DNA of 64,000 bases from Scandinavium goeteborgense (GTDB lineage: Bacteria; Pseudomonadota; Gammaproteobacteria; Enterobacterales; Enterobacteriaceae), in assembly GCF_003935895.2 (NCBI RefSeq), contig NZ_CP054058.1, positions 434,001 through 498,000 of the forward strand, written 5' to 3'. Below, piece after piece: positions 22,296 to 32,349 of this stretch (position 1 is its first letter; the number at the start of each line of letters is the position of its first letter). A model generated the notes under the pieces. The model ran no database searches. It had not been told where the DNA came from and saw only the letters and a list, made by a program, of their open reading frames with translations. Position numbers and translations under genes: made by a program.

Positions 22296-24263
22296 ATGGG
22301 CATTTTCTCTATTGCCGATCAGCACCTTCGTTTTGCTATCAAACTGGCCTGCGCGATTGTGCTGGCCCTGTTTGTCGGCTTTCACTTTCAGCTTGAAACG
22401 CCACGTTGGGCGGTCCTGACTGCCGCGATTGTGGCGGCAGGTCCGGCGTTTGCCGCCGGGGGCGAACCCTATTCCGGGGCGATCCGTTACCGCGGCATGC
22501 TGCGAATTTGCGGGACGTTTATTGGCTGTATTGCCGCGCTGGTGATGATCATTCTGATGGTGCGCGCGCCGTTGCTGATGATCCTGGTGTGCTGCCTGTG
22601 GGCGGGGTTCTGTACTTGGGTCTCTTCGCTGGTGAAAGTGGAGAACTCCTATGCCTGGGGCCTGGCGGGCTACACGGCGCTGATCATTATTATCACCATT
22701 CAGAACGCACCGTTGCTGTCGCCGCAGTTTGCCGTCGAGCGTTGCAGCGAGATTGTGATCGGGATTGTCAGTGCGATCGTCGCCGATCTGCTGTTTTCAC
22801 CGCGATCGATTAAACAAGAGATCGACCGGGAGCTTGATGCCTTGCTGGTTGCTCAATATCAGCTGATGCAGCTCTGTATTCGTCACGGCGACAGCGAAGA
22901 AGTCGACGCCGCATGGGGCGGACTAGTGCGTCGGACGCAGGCTCTGGAAGGCATGCGCAGCAACCTGCACATGGAATCTTCCCGCTGGGCGCGCGCCAAT
23001 CGACGTCTAAAAGCGCTGAATACGCTCTCTTTGACGCTGATTACTCAGGCCTGTGAAACTTACCTGATTCAAAACTTCCGCCCGGATTTAATCACCCCGG
23101 AATGGCGTGAGATGTTCGACCAGCCGGTTGAAACGGTGCAGGACGTGCATAAACAGCTGAAACGCATGCGTCGCATTCTTTCCTGGACCGGCGAGCACGA
23201 CACGCCGATTACCTTATACAGCTGGCTTGGCGCCGCCACGCGCTATCAGCTGCTTAAACGCGGCGTGGTGGGTAACGCAAAAATTAGCGCTCGCGAAGAA
23301 GAGATATTGCAGGGCGAAGTCGTGGTGAAAGTGGAATCCGCCGAGCGCCATCATGCGATGGTCAACTTTTGGCGTACCACGCTTTCCTGCGCGCTCGGCA
23401 CAGTGTTCTGGCTGTGGACAGGCTGGACATCCGGTAGCGGCGCGATGGTGATGATTGCCGTGGTGACTTCGCTGGCGATGCGTCTGCCTAACCCGAAAAT
23501 GGCGGGGATCGACTTCCTGTACGGCACCATTGCCGCGCTGCCGATTGGCGCGTTTTACTTCCTGGTTGTGCTGCCGTCGACCCAGCAAAGTATGCTGTTG
23601 TTATGCATTAGCCTTGCGGTGCTGGCGTTCTTTATTGGGATTGAAGTGCAGAAGCGACGGCTGGGCTCGCTCGGTACGCTGGCATCCACCATCAACATTC
23701 TGGTGTTGGATAACCCGATGACTTTCCACTTTAGCCAATTCCTCGACAGCGCGCTCGGCCAGCTGGTGGGCTGCTTCCTGGCGCTGATGATTATTCTGCT
23801 GGTGCGCGATAACTCGCAGGCGCGGACCGGACGCGTGCTGCTGAATCAGTTTGTGTCGGCCGCCGTTTCTTCCCTGACCACCAACACCGCGCGCCGCAAT
23901 GAGAACCATCTACCGGCCTTGTACCAGCAGCTGTTTTTACTGCTGAACAAATATCCCGGCGATCTTGCCAAATTCCGCCTGGCCCTGACGCTGATTATTG
24001 CGCACCAGCGTCTGCGCGACGCCCCGGTGCCGGTCAACGATGACCTCTCGGCGTTCCACCGCCAACTGCGTCGTACGGCGGATAAGCTCATTTCCGCCAG
24101 CAACGACGATAAGCGCCGTCGTTACTTTGACCGCTTGCTGGAGGAGCTGGATGTGTACCAGGAAAAACTGGTTATCTGGCAGGCGTCACCTCAGGTTACC
24201 GAACCGGTCAATCGGCTGGCGGGTATGCTGAGGAAATACCAGCATGCGCTCACAGTGAGTTAA
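22296..24263 (+). CDS. aaeB: p-Hydroxybenzoic acid efflux pump subunit AaeB
   Basis: Inner-membrane pump of the PET/FUSC family for aromatic carboxylic acids. It has 655 residues, as in E. coli. Two blocks of membrane helices (about residues 13-165 and 370-510) are separated by, and followed by, cytoplasmic helical regions. Recognisable segments are [29 protein letters not shown] and [20 protein letters not shown]. It ends the aaeXAB operon and is followed by a strong terminator. Confidence 0.95.
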   Translation: MGIFSIADQHLRFAIKLACAIVLALFVGFHFQLETPRWAVLTAAIVAAGPAFAAGGEPYSGAIRYRGMLRICGTFIGCIAALVMIILMVRAPLLMILVCCLWAGFCTWVSSLVKVENSYAWGLAGYTALIIIITIQNAPLLSPQFAVERCSEIVIGIVSAIVADLLFSPRSIKQEIDRELDALLVAQYQLMQLCIRHGDSEEVDAAWGGLVRRTQALEGMRSNLHMESSRWARANRRLKALNTLSLTLITQACETYLIQNFRPDLITPEWREMFDQPVETVQDVHKQLKRMRRILSWTGEHDTPITLYSWLGAATRYQLLKRGVVGNAKISAREEEILQGEVVVKVESAERHHAMVNFWRTTLSCALGTVFWLWTGWTSGSGAMVMIAVVTSLAMRLPNPKMAGIDFLYGTIAALPIGAFYFLVVLPSTQQSMLLLCISLAVLAFFIGIEVQKRRLGSLGTLASTINILVLDNPMTFHFSQFLDSALGQLVGCFLALMIILLVRDNSQARTGRVLLNQFVSAAVSSLTTNTARRNENHLPALYQQLFLLLNKYPGDLAKFRLALTLIIAHQRLRDAPVPVNDDLSAFHRQLRRTADKLISASNDDKRRRYFDRLLEELDVYQEKLVIWQASPQVTEPVNRLAGMLRKYQHALTVS

Positions 24264-24268
24264 CCCAG

Positions 24269-24297
24269 AAACCGACGCCAAAAGCGTCGGTTTTTTT
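24269..24297 (+). terminator. Terminator of aaeXAB
   Basis: AAACCGACGC and GCGTCGGTTT form a ten-base perfect stem with a five-base loop, ending in a run of seven or more T residues, shortly after the aaeB stop. Confidence 0.9.
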
Positions 24298-24346
24298 ATG
24301 GCTATACTTAACTGTTATCACAGGACATCACCGTCAGGGGACAACT

Positions 24347-25801
24347 ATGACCATGCAGACACTCCAGGATAACGAACTTTTTCAGACCGGATATCTGGTC
24401 GACGGAATATGGAAAACGCTTGAGACCACCTTCGAGGTGGTAAACCCGGCAACCGGGGAAACGATCGCCCACGTCGCGAAGGCTGGAAAGAAGGAAACCG
24501 AGGCCGCCATTGCGGCGGCGAGCAAAGCCTTCCCGCTCTGGCGGGCGAAAACCGCCAAAGAGCGCTCAGAAATTCTGTATCGCTGGTATCAGCTGATCAT
24601 CGAAAACAAAACCTGGCTTGGCAGGCTGATGACCACCGAGCAGGGCAAGCCGCTGAAAGAGGCCGAAGGCGAAGTGGAATACGCGGCGAGTTTTATCCAG
24701 TGGTTCTCGGAACAAGGCAAACGCGCCAACGGTGAAATCATCCCTCCCGCCAAACCTGGCTCACGCATTCTGGCCACCCGCGAACCCATTGGCGTCGTGG
24801 CGGCGATTACGCCGTGGAACTTCCCGATGGCGATGCTGACCCGCAAACTCGGCCCGGCCCTGGCGGCGGGCTGTACCGGCGTCATTAAACCTGCGAATAA
24901 CACGCCGCTCAGCGCCTTTGCGTTGCTACAACTGGCGAAGAAAGCGGGGGTGCCTGACGGGGTGCTGAATGCAGTCGCCGGGACGACGCAGGAGATCAGC
25001 GATGCAATTATGGCGAGCCACGAGGTGCGTAAAATCTCCTTCACCGGTTCAACGGCGGTTGGCAAAACGTTGATGCGCAATGCCGCAGAAACCATGAAAA
25101 AAGTATCGATGGAGCTCGGCGGGAACGCACCCTATATCGTTTTTGACGATGCAGATATCGACGCGGCGGTAAAAGGGGCGATCGCCAATAAATTCCGCAA
25201 CGCCGGGCAGGTGTGCGTCAGCGTTAATCGCTTCTATATTCAGGAAAAGGTTTATGACGATTTCACCCGTAAGCTCACCGAAGCGGTGAATGGGCTTAAG
25301 GTTGGCAACGGCGTGGACGACGGCGTCGTCGTCGGGCCGATGATTGAGCCTGCCGCGGTGAAAAAAGTACGCGAGCACGTGGAAGATGCGGTCGCGAAAG
25401 GGGCCAGCGTGTTGGCGGGGGGGAAATTGCATGCGCTCGGCGGCAACTTCTGGCAGCCAACGGTCCTGGGGGATTGCAGCGACAACATGCAGCTTGCGCA
25501 GGAAGAGACGTTCGGACCGGTAGCGGCCTGCTTCCGATTCACCAGCGAAGAGGAAGTGATTCAGCGGGCAAACAATACCCCGTTTGGTCTGGCGGCTTAC
25601 TTCTATACTCAAAATCTGCAGCGCGTGTTCCGCGTATCGCAGGCGCTGGAAAGCGGCATGATCGGGATTAACGAATGCGCCGTATCGACAGAATTAGGGC
25701 CATTCGGCGGCGTTAAAGAGTCCGGGTTGGGCCGTGAAGGTTCAGTGCTGGGGCTGGAAGAGTTTCTCGAAGTGAAAACCCTGCATCTGGGGGGATTGTA
25801 A
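24347..25801 (+). CDS. NAD(P)-dependent succinate-semialdehyde dehydrogenase family protein
   Basis: A 484-residue class 3 aldehyde dehydrogenase most like GabD/DavD (succinate- or glutarate-semialdehyde oxidation). Visible motifs are [20 protein letters not shown] (about 155-175), the nucleotide loop FTGSTAVGK, the general base in [15 protein letters not shown], the catalytic cysteine in [15 protein letters not shown] (about residue 289), and EETFGPV near the C-terminus. The position after the catalytic cysteine reads CVS, where E. coli GabD has CVC. E. coli K-12 has no gene here. The upstream terminator and an 83-base gap suggest its own promoter. The true substrate cannot be assigned: it may be an aldehyde from aromatic or amine breakdown. 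The ATG at 24347 has weak upstream GGGGACA. Confidence 0.85.
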   Translation: MTMQTLQDNELFQTGYLVDGIWKTLETTFEVVNPATGETIAHVAKAGKKETEAAIAAASKAFPLWRAKTAKERSEILYRWYQLIIENKTWLGRLMTTEQGKPLKEAEGEVEYAASFIQWFSEQGKRANGEIIPPAKPGSRILATREPIGVVAAITPWNFPMAMLTRKLGPALAAGCTGVIKPANNTPLSAFALLQLAKKAGVPDGVLNAVAGTTQEISDAIMASHEVRKISFTGSTAVGKTLMRNAAETMKKVSMELGGNAPYIVFDDADIDAAVKGAIANKFRNAGQVCVSVNRFYIQEKVYDDFTRKLTEAVNGLKVGNGVDDGVVVGPMIEPAAVKKVREHVEDAVAKGASVLAGGKLHALGGNFWQPTVLGDCSDNMQLAQEETFGPVAACFRFTSEEEVIQRANNTPFGLAAYFYTQNLQRVFRVSQALESGMIGINECAVSTELGPFGGVKESGLGREGSVLGLEEFLEVKTLHLGGL

Positions 25802-25809
25802 GCCGGAAC

Positions 25810-25831
25810 CCGGGTGGCGATTGTCGCCCGG
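25810..25831. repeat. REP-like imperfect palindrome
   Basis: The sequence between the aldehyde dehydrogenase gene and yhcO contains CCGGGTGGCGATTGTCGCCC, a GC-rich imperfect palindrome with a bulge. It resembles the REP elements of Enterobacter/Klebsiella-type genomes. A single copy in one gap is weak evidence. Confidence 0.35.
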
Positions 25832-25853
25832 TCAGGAAAGAAGCGGGGAATGC

Positions 25854-26129
25854 ATGCAAACCTATACCTTTGATTTTGATGAAATAGGTACTCAGAACGA
25901 TTTCTATCGTGAGTTTACCCGCACTTTTGCGCTGAGCGGTACGGCCATTCGCGATTTGGATTCTCTCTGGGAAGTGGTCACCGGCAGTCAGCTGCCGTTG
26001 CCGCTGGAGATCGAATTTGTACATCTGGAAGAGAAACAGCGTCGGCGCTACGGGGCATTAATTCTGTTGTTTGACGAGGCGGAGGAAGAGCTGGAAGGGA
26101 TGCTGCGATTCAATGTACGTCATCAATAA
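25854..26129 (+). CDS. yhcO: Barstar-family protein YhcO
   Basis: A 91-residue protein of the barstar family (barnase inhibitor fold), with [31 protein letters not shown] and [26 protein letters not shown]. It matches E. coli YhcO, whose function is unknown; no barnase-type ribonuclease gene lies next to it. The start at 25854 follows GGGGA and gives the usual N-terminus; an upstream in-frame codon would add eleven atypical residues. Confidence 0.9.
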   Translation: MQTYTFDFDEIGTQNDFYREFTRTFALSGTAIRDLDSLWEVVTGSQLPLPLEIEFVHLEEKQRRRYGALILLFDEAEEELEGMLRFNVRHQ

Positions 26130-26152
26130 AAAAGCCCCCGACAGGCGGGGGC
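26128..26152 (-). terminator. Terminator facing the yhcN-type genes
   Basis: GCCCCCG and CGGGGGC pair across a five-base loop. On the minus strand they are followed by six T residues, ending the DUF1471 gene at 26179. It overlaps the yhcO stop and may also slow plus-strand transcription. Confidence 0.75.
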
Positions 26153-26178
26153 AAGTCGTCAATTAAGACGACGAGGGT

Positions 26179-26445
26179 TTATTTGTACAGCTCGGCAGTG
26201 GCATGCCAGGTGTCGCCGCTACGGGCTTCGATAATGCGGTAGCTGCTGGCGCCTTCTTTCTCGGCTTTCGCTGCCAGTTCATGACGCATATCCATTGGGG
26301 CGCTGCCTACCTGTGATACAGAAACGGTACCCAGGGATTGCATGCTCTGTGCCTGCTCTGCACTAATCTGATGTACTGCTGCGCCTGCGCTAAAGGAAAG
26401 AACCGATGCCAGACCCAGTGTTGCGATAATCATTGCGCTTTTCAT
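26179..26445 (-). CDS. DUF1471 (YhcN/BhsA-type) periplasmic protein, second copy
   Basis: An 88-residue protein with a signal peptide (residues 1 to about 22, ending SAGA) and a mature DUF1471 domain (HQISAEQAQSMQSLGTVSVSQVG, then GASSYRIIEARSGDTWHATAELYK). Members of this family (BhsA, McbA, YhcN) are stress-induced periplasmic or outer-membrane-associated proteins. It is a tandem paralog of the next gene, with nearly identical C-termini. E. coli K-12 has only one yhcN here. AGGAGT eight bases upstream of the ATG is a strong ribosome binding site. Which copy is the direct yhcN ortholog is judged from the N-terminus; this one diverges there. Confidence 0.88.
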   Translation of the reverse strand: MKSAMIIATLGLASVLSFSAGAAVHQISAEQAQSMQSLGTVSVSQVGSAPMDMRHELAAKAEKEGASSYRIIEARSGDTWHATAELYK

Positions 26446-26554
26446 AATCTTTACTCCTGATTCATAGACTGCGCGGCGAGAAGGTTTGAACTGCTTTTTT
26501 TATGCCTGGTGCCGCGCTGATACGTGTTTGTTTCTTACCGACTATCAATAAATC

Positions 26555-26818
26555 TTATTTGTACAGCTCAGCCGTTGCGTGCCAATGGTCGCCGCTACGT
26601 GCTTCGATTACGCGGTAAGAGGATGCCCCTTTTTCCTGCGCTTTCTGATTCAGCATGTCATGCATATCCATTGGGGAAGAACCGACTGCGCCGACGGAAA
26701 CGGTGCCGATGGCTTCGCGATTTGCTGCCTGATCCACATTGATTGAATCAGCGGCGAATGCGCCAAAAGACAGGACAGAAAGAAGGGTCAGTGCACTTAC
26801 AGTGGTTTTGATTTTCAT
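26555..26818 (-). CDS. yhcN: DUF1471 periplasmic protein YhcN
   Basis: An 87-residue secreted protein with signal peptide MKIKTTVSALTLLSVLSF ending AFA near residue 22. The DUF1471 domain contains REAIGTVSVGAVGSSPMDM and EARSGDHWHATAELYK. The N-terminus matches E. coli YhcN, which is linked to hydrogen peroxide, acid and cytoplasmic pH stress. The start is the ATG at 26816-26818, six bases after GAGGTG; an in-frame GTG at 26827 lies inside that ribosome binding site. A CRP-like site lies about 42 bases upstream. Confidence 0.92.
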   Translation of the reverse strand: MKIKTTVSALTLLSVLSFGAFAADSINVDQAANREAIGTVSVGAVGSSPMDMHDMLNQKAQEKGASSYRVIEARSGDHWHATAELYK

Positions 26819-26859
26819 AATTTTCACCTCGTCGAATTTTTTAGCAGGGTCTCTTGTTT

Positions 26860-26875
26860 CGTGACCCTCATCACA
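26860..26875. promoter_or_regulatory. CRP-like site upstream of yhcN
   Basis: Read on the minus strand, TGTGA-TGAGGG-TCACG matches nine of ten conserved CRP positions. It lies 42-57 bases upstream of the yhcN start codon, a position where an activator could contact RNA polymerase. Confidence 0.4.
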
Positions 26876-27131
26876 AAATCAATTATACACTAATCGCCGA
26901 AGAAATTAATATCAGGCTAATGGTTTCGCGTGTAATTAAGTGTCAAAAACCGTCATTTTTATAACGGAAAAGCATTAAAAACGTCAGGGAGAGACGAGTA
27001 TTTGCTCTTATTGCTAAGAAAATCATATGGATGGATAAAGTTGATGATTTGTGCGCTTTTGCTAACAACATTCACTGGCTGATTACATTTACGCAGTGAA
27101 ACGCACTTAATGTTAAATAAAAGGGGGTTTT

Positions 27132-27164
27132 ATGTATCGCTGGGAGATGTATGAGAGAGATTAA
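27132..27164 (+). CDS. Candidate micro-ORF MYRWEMYERD
   Basis: A ten-codon frame with ATG seven bases after a strong AAGGGGG ribosome binding site and a TAA stop. It is followed five bases later by the palindrome at 27169-27190. It is too short for any composition test. The ribosome binding site and downstream hairpin are the only support. I do not recognise the peptide. Confidence 0.3.
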   Translation: MYRWEMYERD

Positions 27165-27168
27165 GACG

Positions 27169-27190
27169 CTCTCCGGCCAGTGCCGGAGAG
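27169..27190. terminator. Stem-loop after argR
   Basis: CTCTCCGGC and GCCGGAGAG form a perfect nine-base stem with a four-base loop, just downstream of the argR stop. No clear T run follows on either strand, so termination strength is uncertain. Confidence 0.55.
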
Positions 27191-27197
27191 TGACTGA

Positions 27198-29019
<1,822 letters not shown>

Positions 29020-29035
29020 GCCTGACGCCAGAATG

Positions 29036-29066
29036 AAAAAACCGGAGCCATTGCTCCGGTTTTTTT
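29036..29066. terminator. Bidirectional terminator between mdh and degS
   Basis: ACCGGAGC and GCTCCGGT pair across a four-base loop, with an A run before and a T run after, so it works for both convergent genes. Confidence 0.9.
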
Positions 29067-29073
29067 ATGCCTG

Positions 29074-30135
29074 TCAGTTGGTGGCGGGGTATTCCTGAAT
29101 GGTGACGTCAAGCGACAGCTTTTTATCATCACGCATCACCACAACCGGGATAACCGAACCTGGGCGAATTTCCGCAACCTGGTCCATGGTTTCCAGCGCG
29201 GAGACCGCAGGCTTGTTGTTCACGGAGACAATCACGTCGTTGACCTGAATGCCGGCTTCCGCCGCCGGGCCACCCGACGCCACTTCATTAACCACAATTC
29301 CCTGAATCTGATCCATCGGGCCGCCCTGAGCATGCAGCGGTGCAATTTCACGGCCGCTAATGCCGATGTAGCCACGAATCACGCGCCCATCGCGGATCAA
29401 CTTATCCATAATTTTGGTCGCCAGCTGGAACGGAATGGCAAAGCCAATGCCTTCCGGCGTTTCGCCATCATTACTTTTATCAAAGGAAAGGGTGTTAATC
29501 CCCATCAGTTCGCCGAGAGAGTTCACCAGCGCACCGCCGGAGTTACCGTGGTTGATAGAGGCATCCGTTTGCAGGAAATTCTGGCGGCCTGACGGATTGA
29601 GGCCGATACGACCGGTGGCGCTGATAATCCCTTGCGTGATGGTCTGCCCCAGGTTGTAAGGGTTACCAATCGCCAACACCACATCGCCAATATGCGGCGT
29701 GCGTTTAGGGTTGATAGGGATAACCGGCAGCCCGCCGTTGGCGTTGATTTTCAATACCGCGAGATCGGTCAGGCTATCGGAGCCGACGATCAACGCTTCA
29801 AAGACGCGGCCATCCTGCAGCGCAACGATGATTTGGTCGGCATCGTTAATCACGTGCTTGTTGGTAATGATGTACCCACGCTCGTCCATGATAACCCCGG
29901 AGCCGAGCGTCAGCATGTTATGGCTGGAATTGTTATTCAGCGCGCGATTGTAGACGTTCACCACCGCAGGTGCAGCGCGTTTTACCGCCTGGTTATAGCT
30001 GACGGGCGATTCATCAGCGCTGTCATAAGGCGCTGATGAAAGGGGGTTAAACTGCCGCAATGACGGCATGACGGCCAGCAGAATGCCACTGACGATACAT
30101 CCGATTGCGACTGAGCGTAAGAGCTTTGCAAGCAT
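29074..30135 (-). CDS. degS: Site-1 serine protease DegS
   Basis: Inner-membrane-anchored periplasmic protease that senses misfolded outer-membrane porins and cuts RseA to start the sigma-E response. The 353 residues have an N-terminal membrane anchor (about 5-27), and a trypsin-like domain with triad histidine in TNKHVINDAD, aspartate in SLTDLAVLKI and serine in INHGNSGGALVNS. One PDZ domain follows (about 255-350). I chose the ATG at 30133-30135, which gives MLAKLLRSVAIG, as in E. coli; the longer frame adds 14 atypical residues. It lies downstream of degQ on the same strand. Confidence 0.96.
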   Translation of the reverse strand: MLAKLLRSVAIGCIVSGILLAVMPSLRQFNPLSSAPYDSADESPVSYNQAVKRAAPAVVNVYNRALNNNSSHNMLTLGSGVIMDERGYIITNKHVINDADQIIVALQDGRVFEALIVGSDSLTDLAVLKINANGGLPVIPINPKRTPHIGDVVLAIGNPYNLGQTITQGIISATGRIGLNPSGRQNFLQTDASINHGNSGGALVNSLGELMGINTLSFDKSNDGETPEGIGFAIPFQLATKIMDKLIRDGRVIRGYIGISGREIAPLHAQGGPMDQIQGIVVNEVASGGPAAEAGIQVNDVIVSVNNKPAVSALETMDQVAEIRPGSVIPVVVMRDDKKLSLDVTIQEYPATN

Positions 30136-30184
30136 GGTGCGATTATCACAGGTAAGGAAACAGGCGAAGCATATCACGAGTTAA

Positions 30185-30212
30185 GCGGACATCACACGCA
30201 GGCGATGTCCGC
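30185..30212 (-). terminator. Stem-loop between degQ and degS
   Basis: GCGGACATC and GATGTCCGC form a perfect nine-base stem with a ten-base loop right after the degQ stop. The minus strand after it reads TTAACTCG, not a T run, so it may be an attenuator or mRNA-stabilising hairpin. Confidence 0.45.
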
Positions 30213-30223
30213 AGAATTTTCGC

Positions 30224-31597
30224 TTAATGCAGCAGCAGATAAATACTTTCATTATTGCGCATTACGTTCAGCGCAATAATGGCCGGCTTGGTTTCGATCA
30301 CCTTACGCATCTCGGCAATGGACTGCACGCGCTGGCGGTTGATGCCGATAATCACGTCACCTTTATGCAGACCGACCATGGCGGCTGCACTGCCTTTATC
30401 AACGTCATCAAGCATGATGCCTTTGGTGCCGTCTTTCAGCTGGCCGTCACTCAGCGATGCGCCTTGCAGGGCAGGGGTGATCAATTCTGCGCTGGCGGTA
30501 GTCGAGGTGCTTTTATCCAGCGTCACTTCTACGCTCAGCGGTTTGCCTTCACGCAGCAGGCCAAGTTTGACCTTGGTGCCCGGTTCTGTGGTGGCAATAC
30601 GCGAGCGCAGATCGGCAAAGCTGCTGAGCGGTTTGTCATTCAGGCTCACGATAATATCGCCTGCTTTAATGCCCGCTTTCGCAGAGCCAGAGCCAGGCAG
30701 CACTTCGCTGATAAACGCCCCGCGTTGAATATCAAGGTTAAACGCTTTGGCGATATCAGCGGTCATCTCCATGCCTTTAATGCCGAGCAGGCCACGTTTG
30801 ATTTCGCCAAACTGAATCAGCTGTTTGGCGAGCGTAATCGCCATGTTGCTCGGAATGGCAAAGCCAATCCCGATGCTGCCGCCGCTCGGGGCGAGAATGG
30901 CGGTGTTGATCCCCACCAGGTCACCGTTGAGATTCAACAATGCGCCGCCTGAGTTACCGCGGTTAATGGAGGCGTCGGTCTGGATAAAGTTCTCCAGCCC
31001 TTCGAGGTTCAGGCCGCTGCGTCCGAGGGCTGAAATGATGCCCGATGTCGCGGTTTGTCCGAGGCCAAACGGGTTGCCGACGGCGACGGCAAAATCACCG
31101 ACGCGCAGTTTATCGGAGTCGGCAATCGCGATTTGCGTCAGGTGATCGGCTTTTTGCAATTGCAGCAGTGCGATATCGCTCTGGTCGTCGCTGCCCACCA
31201 GTTTGGCGTCAAATTCGCGACCATCGTTCAACTGTACGCTGATTTTCTGCGCCTGGTTGATGACATGATTATTGGTCAGGACGTAACCCTTCGCGGCGTC
31301 GATGATGACGCCCGAGCCAAGCCCTTCAAACGGCTGCGGCTGCTCATTGGGCGCATCTTCGCCTAAATATTTTTTCAGCTCTTCCGGGACTTGTCCCACT
31401 TGGGCAGGCGTGGCCGTGCCTGAAACCTTCACACTCACCACCGCAGGCAGAACTTTCTCCAGCATTGGCGCCAGGCTTGGGATCTGAGTCTGACCGGGGA
31501 TCTGGGCAGGCAGAGAAGCAGAAACCGGCGCTGCGACGCCAAGAGATAACCCAACACTTAACGCTAACGCACTTAATAATAAGGTTTGTTTCTTCAT
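30224..31597 (-). CDS. degQ: Periplasmic serine endoprotease DegQ
   Basis: HtrA-family protease-chaperone of the periplasm. The 457 residues begin with a signal peptide (about 1-27, ending APVSA). The protease domain has the triad in TNNHVINQAQ, DQSDIALLQ and INRGNSGGALLN, and two PDZ domains follow (about 260-350 and 365-455). It differs from DegS in being soluble and having two PDZ domains. The order degQ-degS is that of E. coli. Confidence 0.96.
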   Translation of the reverse strand: MKKQTLLLSALALSVGLSLGVAAPVSASLPAQIPGQTQIPSLAPMLEKVLPAVVSVKVSGTATPAQVGQVPEELKKYLGEDAPNEQPQPFEGLGSGVIIDAAKGYVLTNNHVINQAQKISVQLNDGREFDAKLVGSDDQSDIALLQLQKADHLTQIAIADSDKLRVGDFAVAVGNPFGLGQTATSGIISALGRSGLNLEGLENFIQTDASINRGNSGGALLNLNGDLVGINTAILAPSGGSIGIGFAIPSNMAITLAKQLIQFGEIKRGLLGIKGMEMTADIAKAFNLDIQRGAFISEVLPGSGSAKAGIKAGDIIVSLNDKPLSSFADLRSRIATTEPGTKVKLGLLREGKPLSVEVTLDKSTSTTASAELITPALQGASLSDGQLKDGTKGIMLDDVDKGSAAAMVGLHKGDVIIGINRQRVQSIAEMRKVIETKPAIIALNVMRNNESIYLLLH

Positions 31598-31725
31598 TGA
31601 TGCTGGCTCTCATAACCTGAGGAATGTGAGGAAAATACGCCCTAAAACAGTCCGATGTTATTGAATTTTCGAACGTCTAACAATGAGGTGAATGATTAAA
31701 TAATAGCTGGGTCAGGCAGGAAGTG

Positions 31726-31748
31726 ACGGGCGCAATGGCTGCGCCCGT
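31726..31748 (-). terminator. Stem-loop after zapG
   Basis: ACGGGCGCA and TGCGCCCGT form a perfect nine-base stem with a five-base loop, 12 bases past the zapG stop. No T run follows on the minus strand, so the terminator call is tentative. Confidence 0.45.
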
Positions 31749-31760
31749 AAATAAAGAGGA

Positions 31761-32159
31761 TTAATCGCGTTTAGCCGCGCCGCGAAGCAGGCCAGAAGCG
31801 CCGTCGGAATAGTCGCGTGGCATCTGTACCGGCGCCTGATCGTTGCTGGCTTCAGATTCAGCCAGACGATTGCGGAACGGATTATCTTCCGCGCTCATTT
31901 CCGGCAGCAGGCTGCTGGAGCTCTTCGCCATGTGCTGATACAGCTGACGATAGTCATGCGCCATATTGTCGAGCAGTTCAGCACTGCGAGCAAAGTGGCT
32001 GACCAGTTCTTCACGATACTCGTCCAGCTCTGCTTTGTTTTTTTCCAGCTCGTACTGAAGGGCCTGCTGTTGACGTAATTTGCGGTTCCCAAATCGCATA
32101 GCGACAGCGCCAATGATGAGACCGACGACTAAACCAATTAGCGCATATTCCCAGGTCAT
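31761..32159 (-). CDS. zapG: Z-ring associated / envelope protein ZapG (YhcB, DUF1043)
   Basis: Inner-membrane protein that links cell division, elongation and envelope synthesis. The 132 residues equal E. coli YhcB. One N-terminal membrane helix (MTWEYALIGLVVGLIIGAVA) is followed by a coiled coil (about 25-90, RKLRQQQALQYELEKNKAELDEY) and a disordered tail ending GLLRGAAKRD. The ATG at 32157-32159 follows GGGAGAAG; the frame stays open far upstream, but that sequence is not protein-like and lies in the zapE promoter region. Confidence 0.95.
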   Translation of the reverse strand: MTWEYALIGLVVGLIIGAVAMRFGNRKLRQQQALQYELEKNKAELDEYREELVSHFARSAELLDNMAHDYRQLYQHMAKSSSSLLPEMSAEDNPFRNRLAESEASNDQAPVQMPRDYSDGASGLLRGAAKRD

Positions 32160-32349
32160 GAACTTCTCCCATTGTTTTGTGGTTCCGTTAGGGCGGCAAA
32201 AAGGCTGCTCACCCGCGCCCGATATTGCCACTATAACCGCTATTTCCTTAGAAGTGGAATCCTGGCGTGTCATCGCGTACTGTAGAACGGCCTTTTTTTC
32301 GACAACCGTGAACTGCTGCACGTTGCTTTTCAGGAAATAACAATAACTT

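Larger units (their letters stand above)
26828..27197. other. Intergenic region between yhcN and argR
   Basis: This 370-base AT-rich stretch holds the yhcN upstream region with a CRP-like site (26860-26875), a ten-codon plus-strand ORF (27132-27164), and a perfect stem-loop at the argR side (27169-27190). I see nothing else that I can support, and no longer ORF. Confidence 0.6.

Noticed and set aside
25854-26129. Toxin-antitoxin pair with YhcO as barnase inhibitor
   Set aside because: No barnase-like ribonuclease or other toxin-sized ORF lies on either side; the neighbours are a dehydrogenase and DUF1471 genes.
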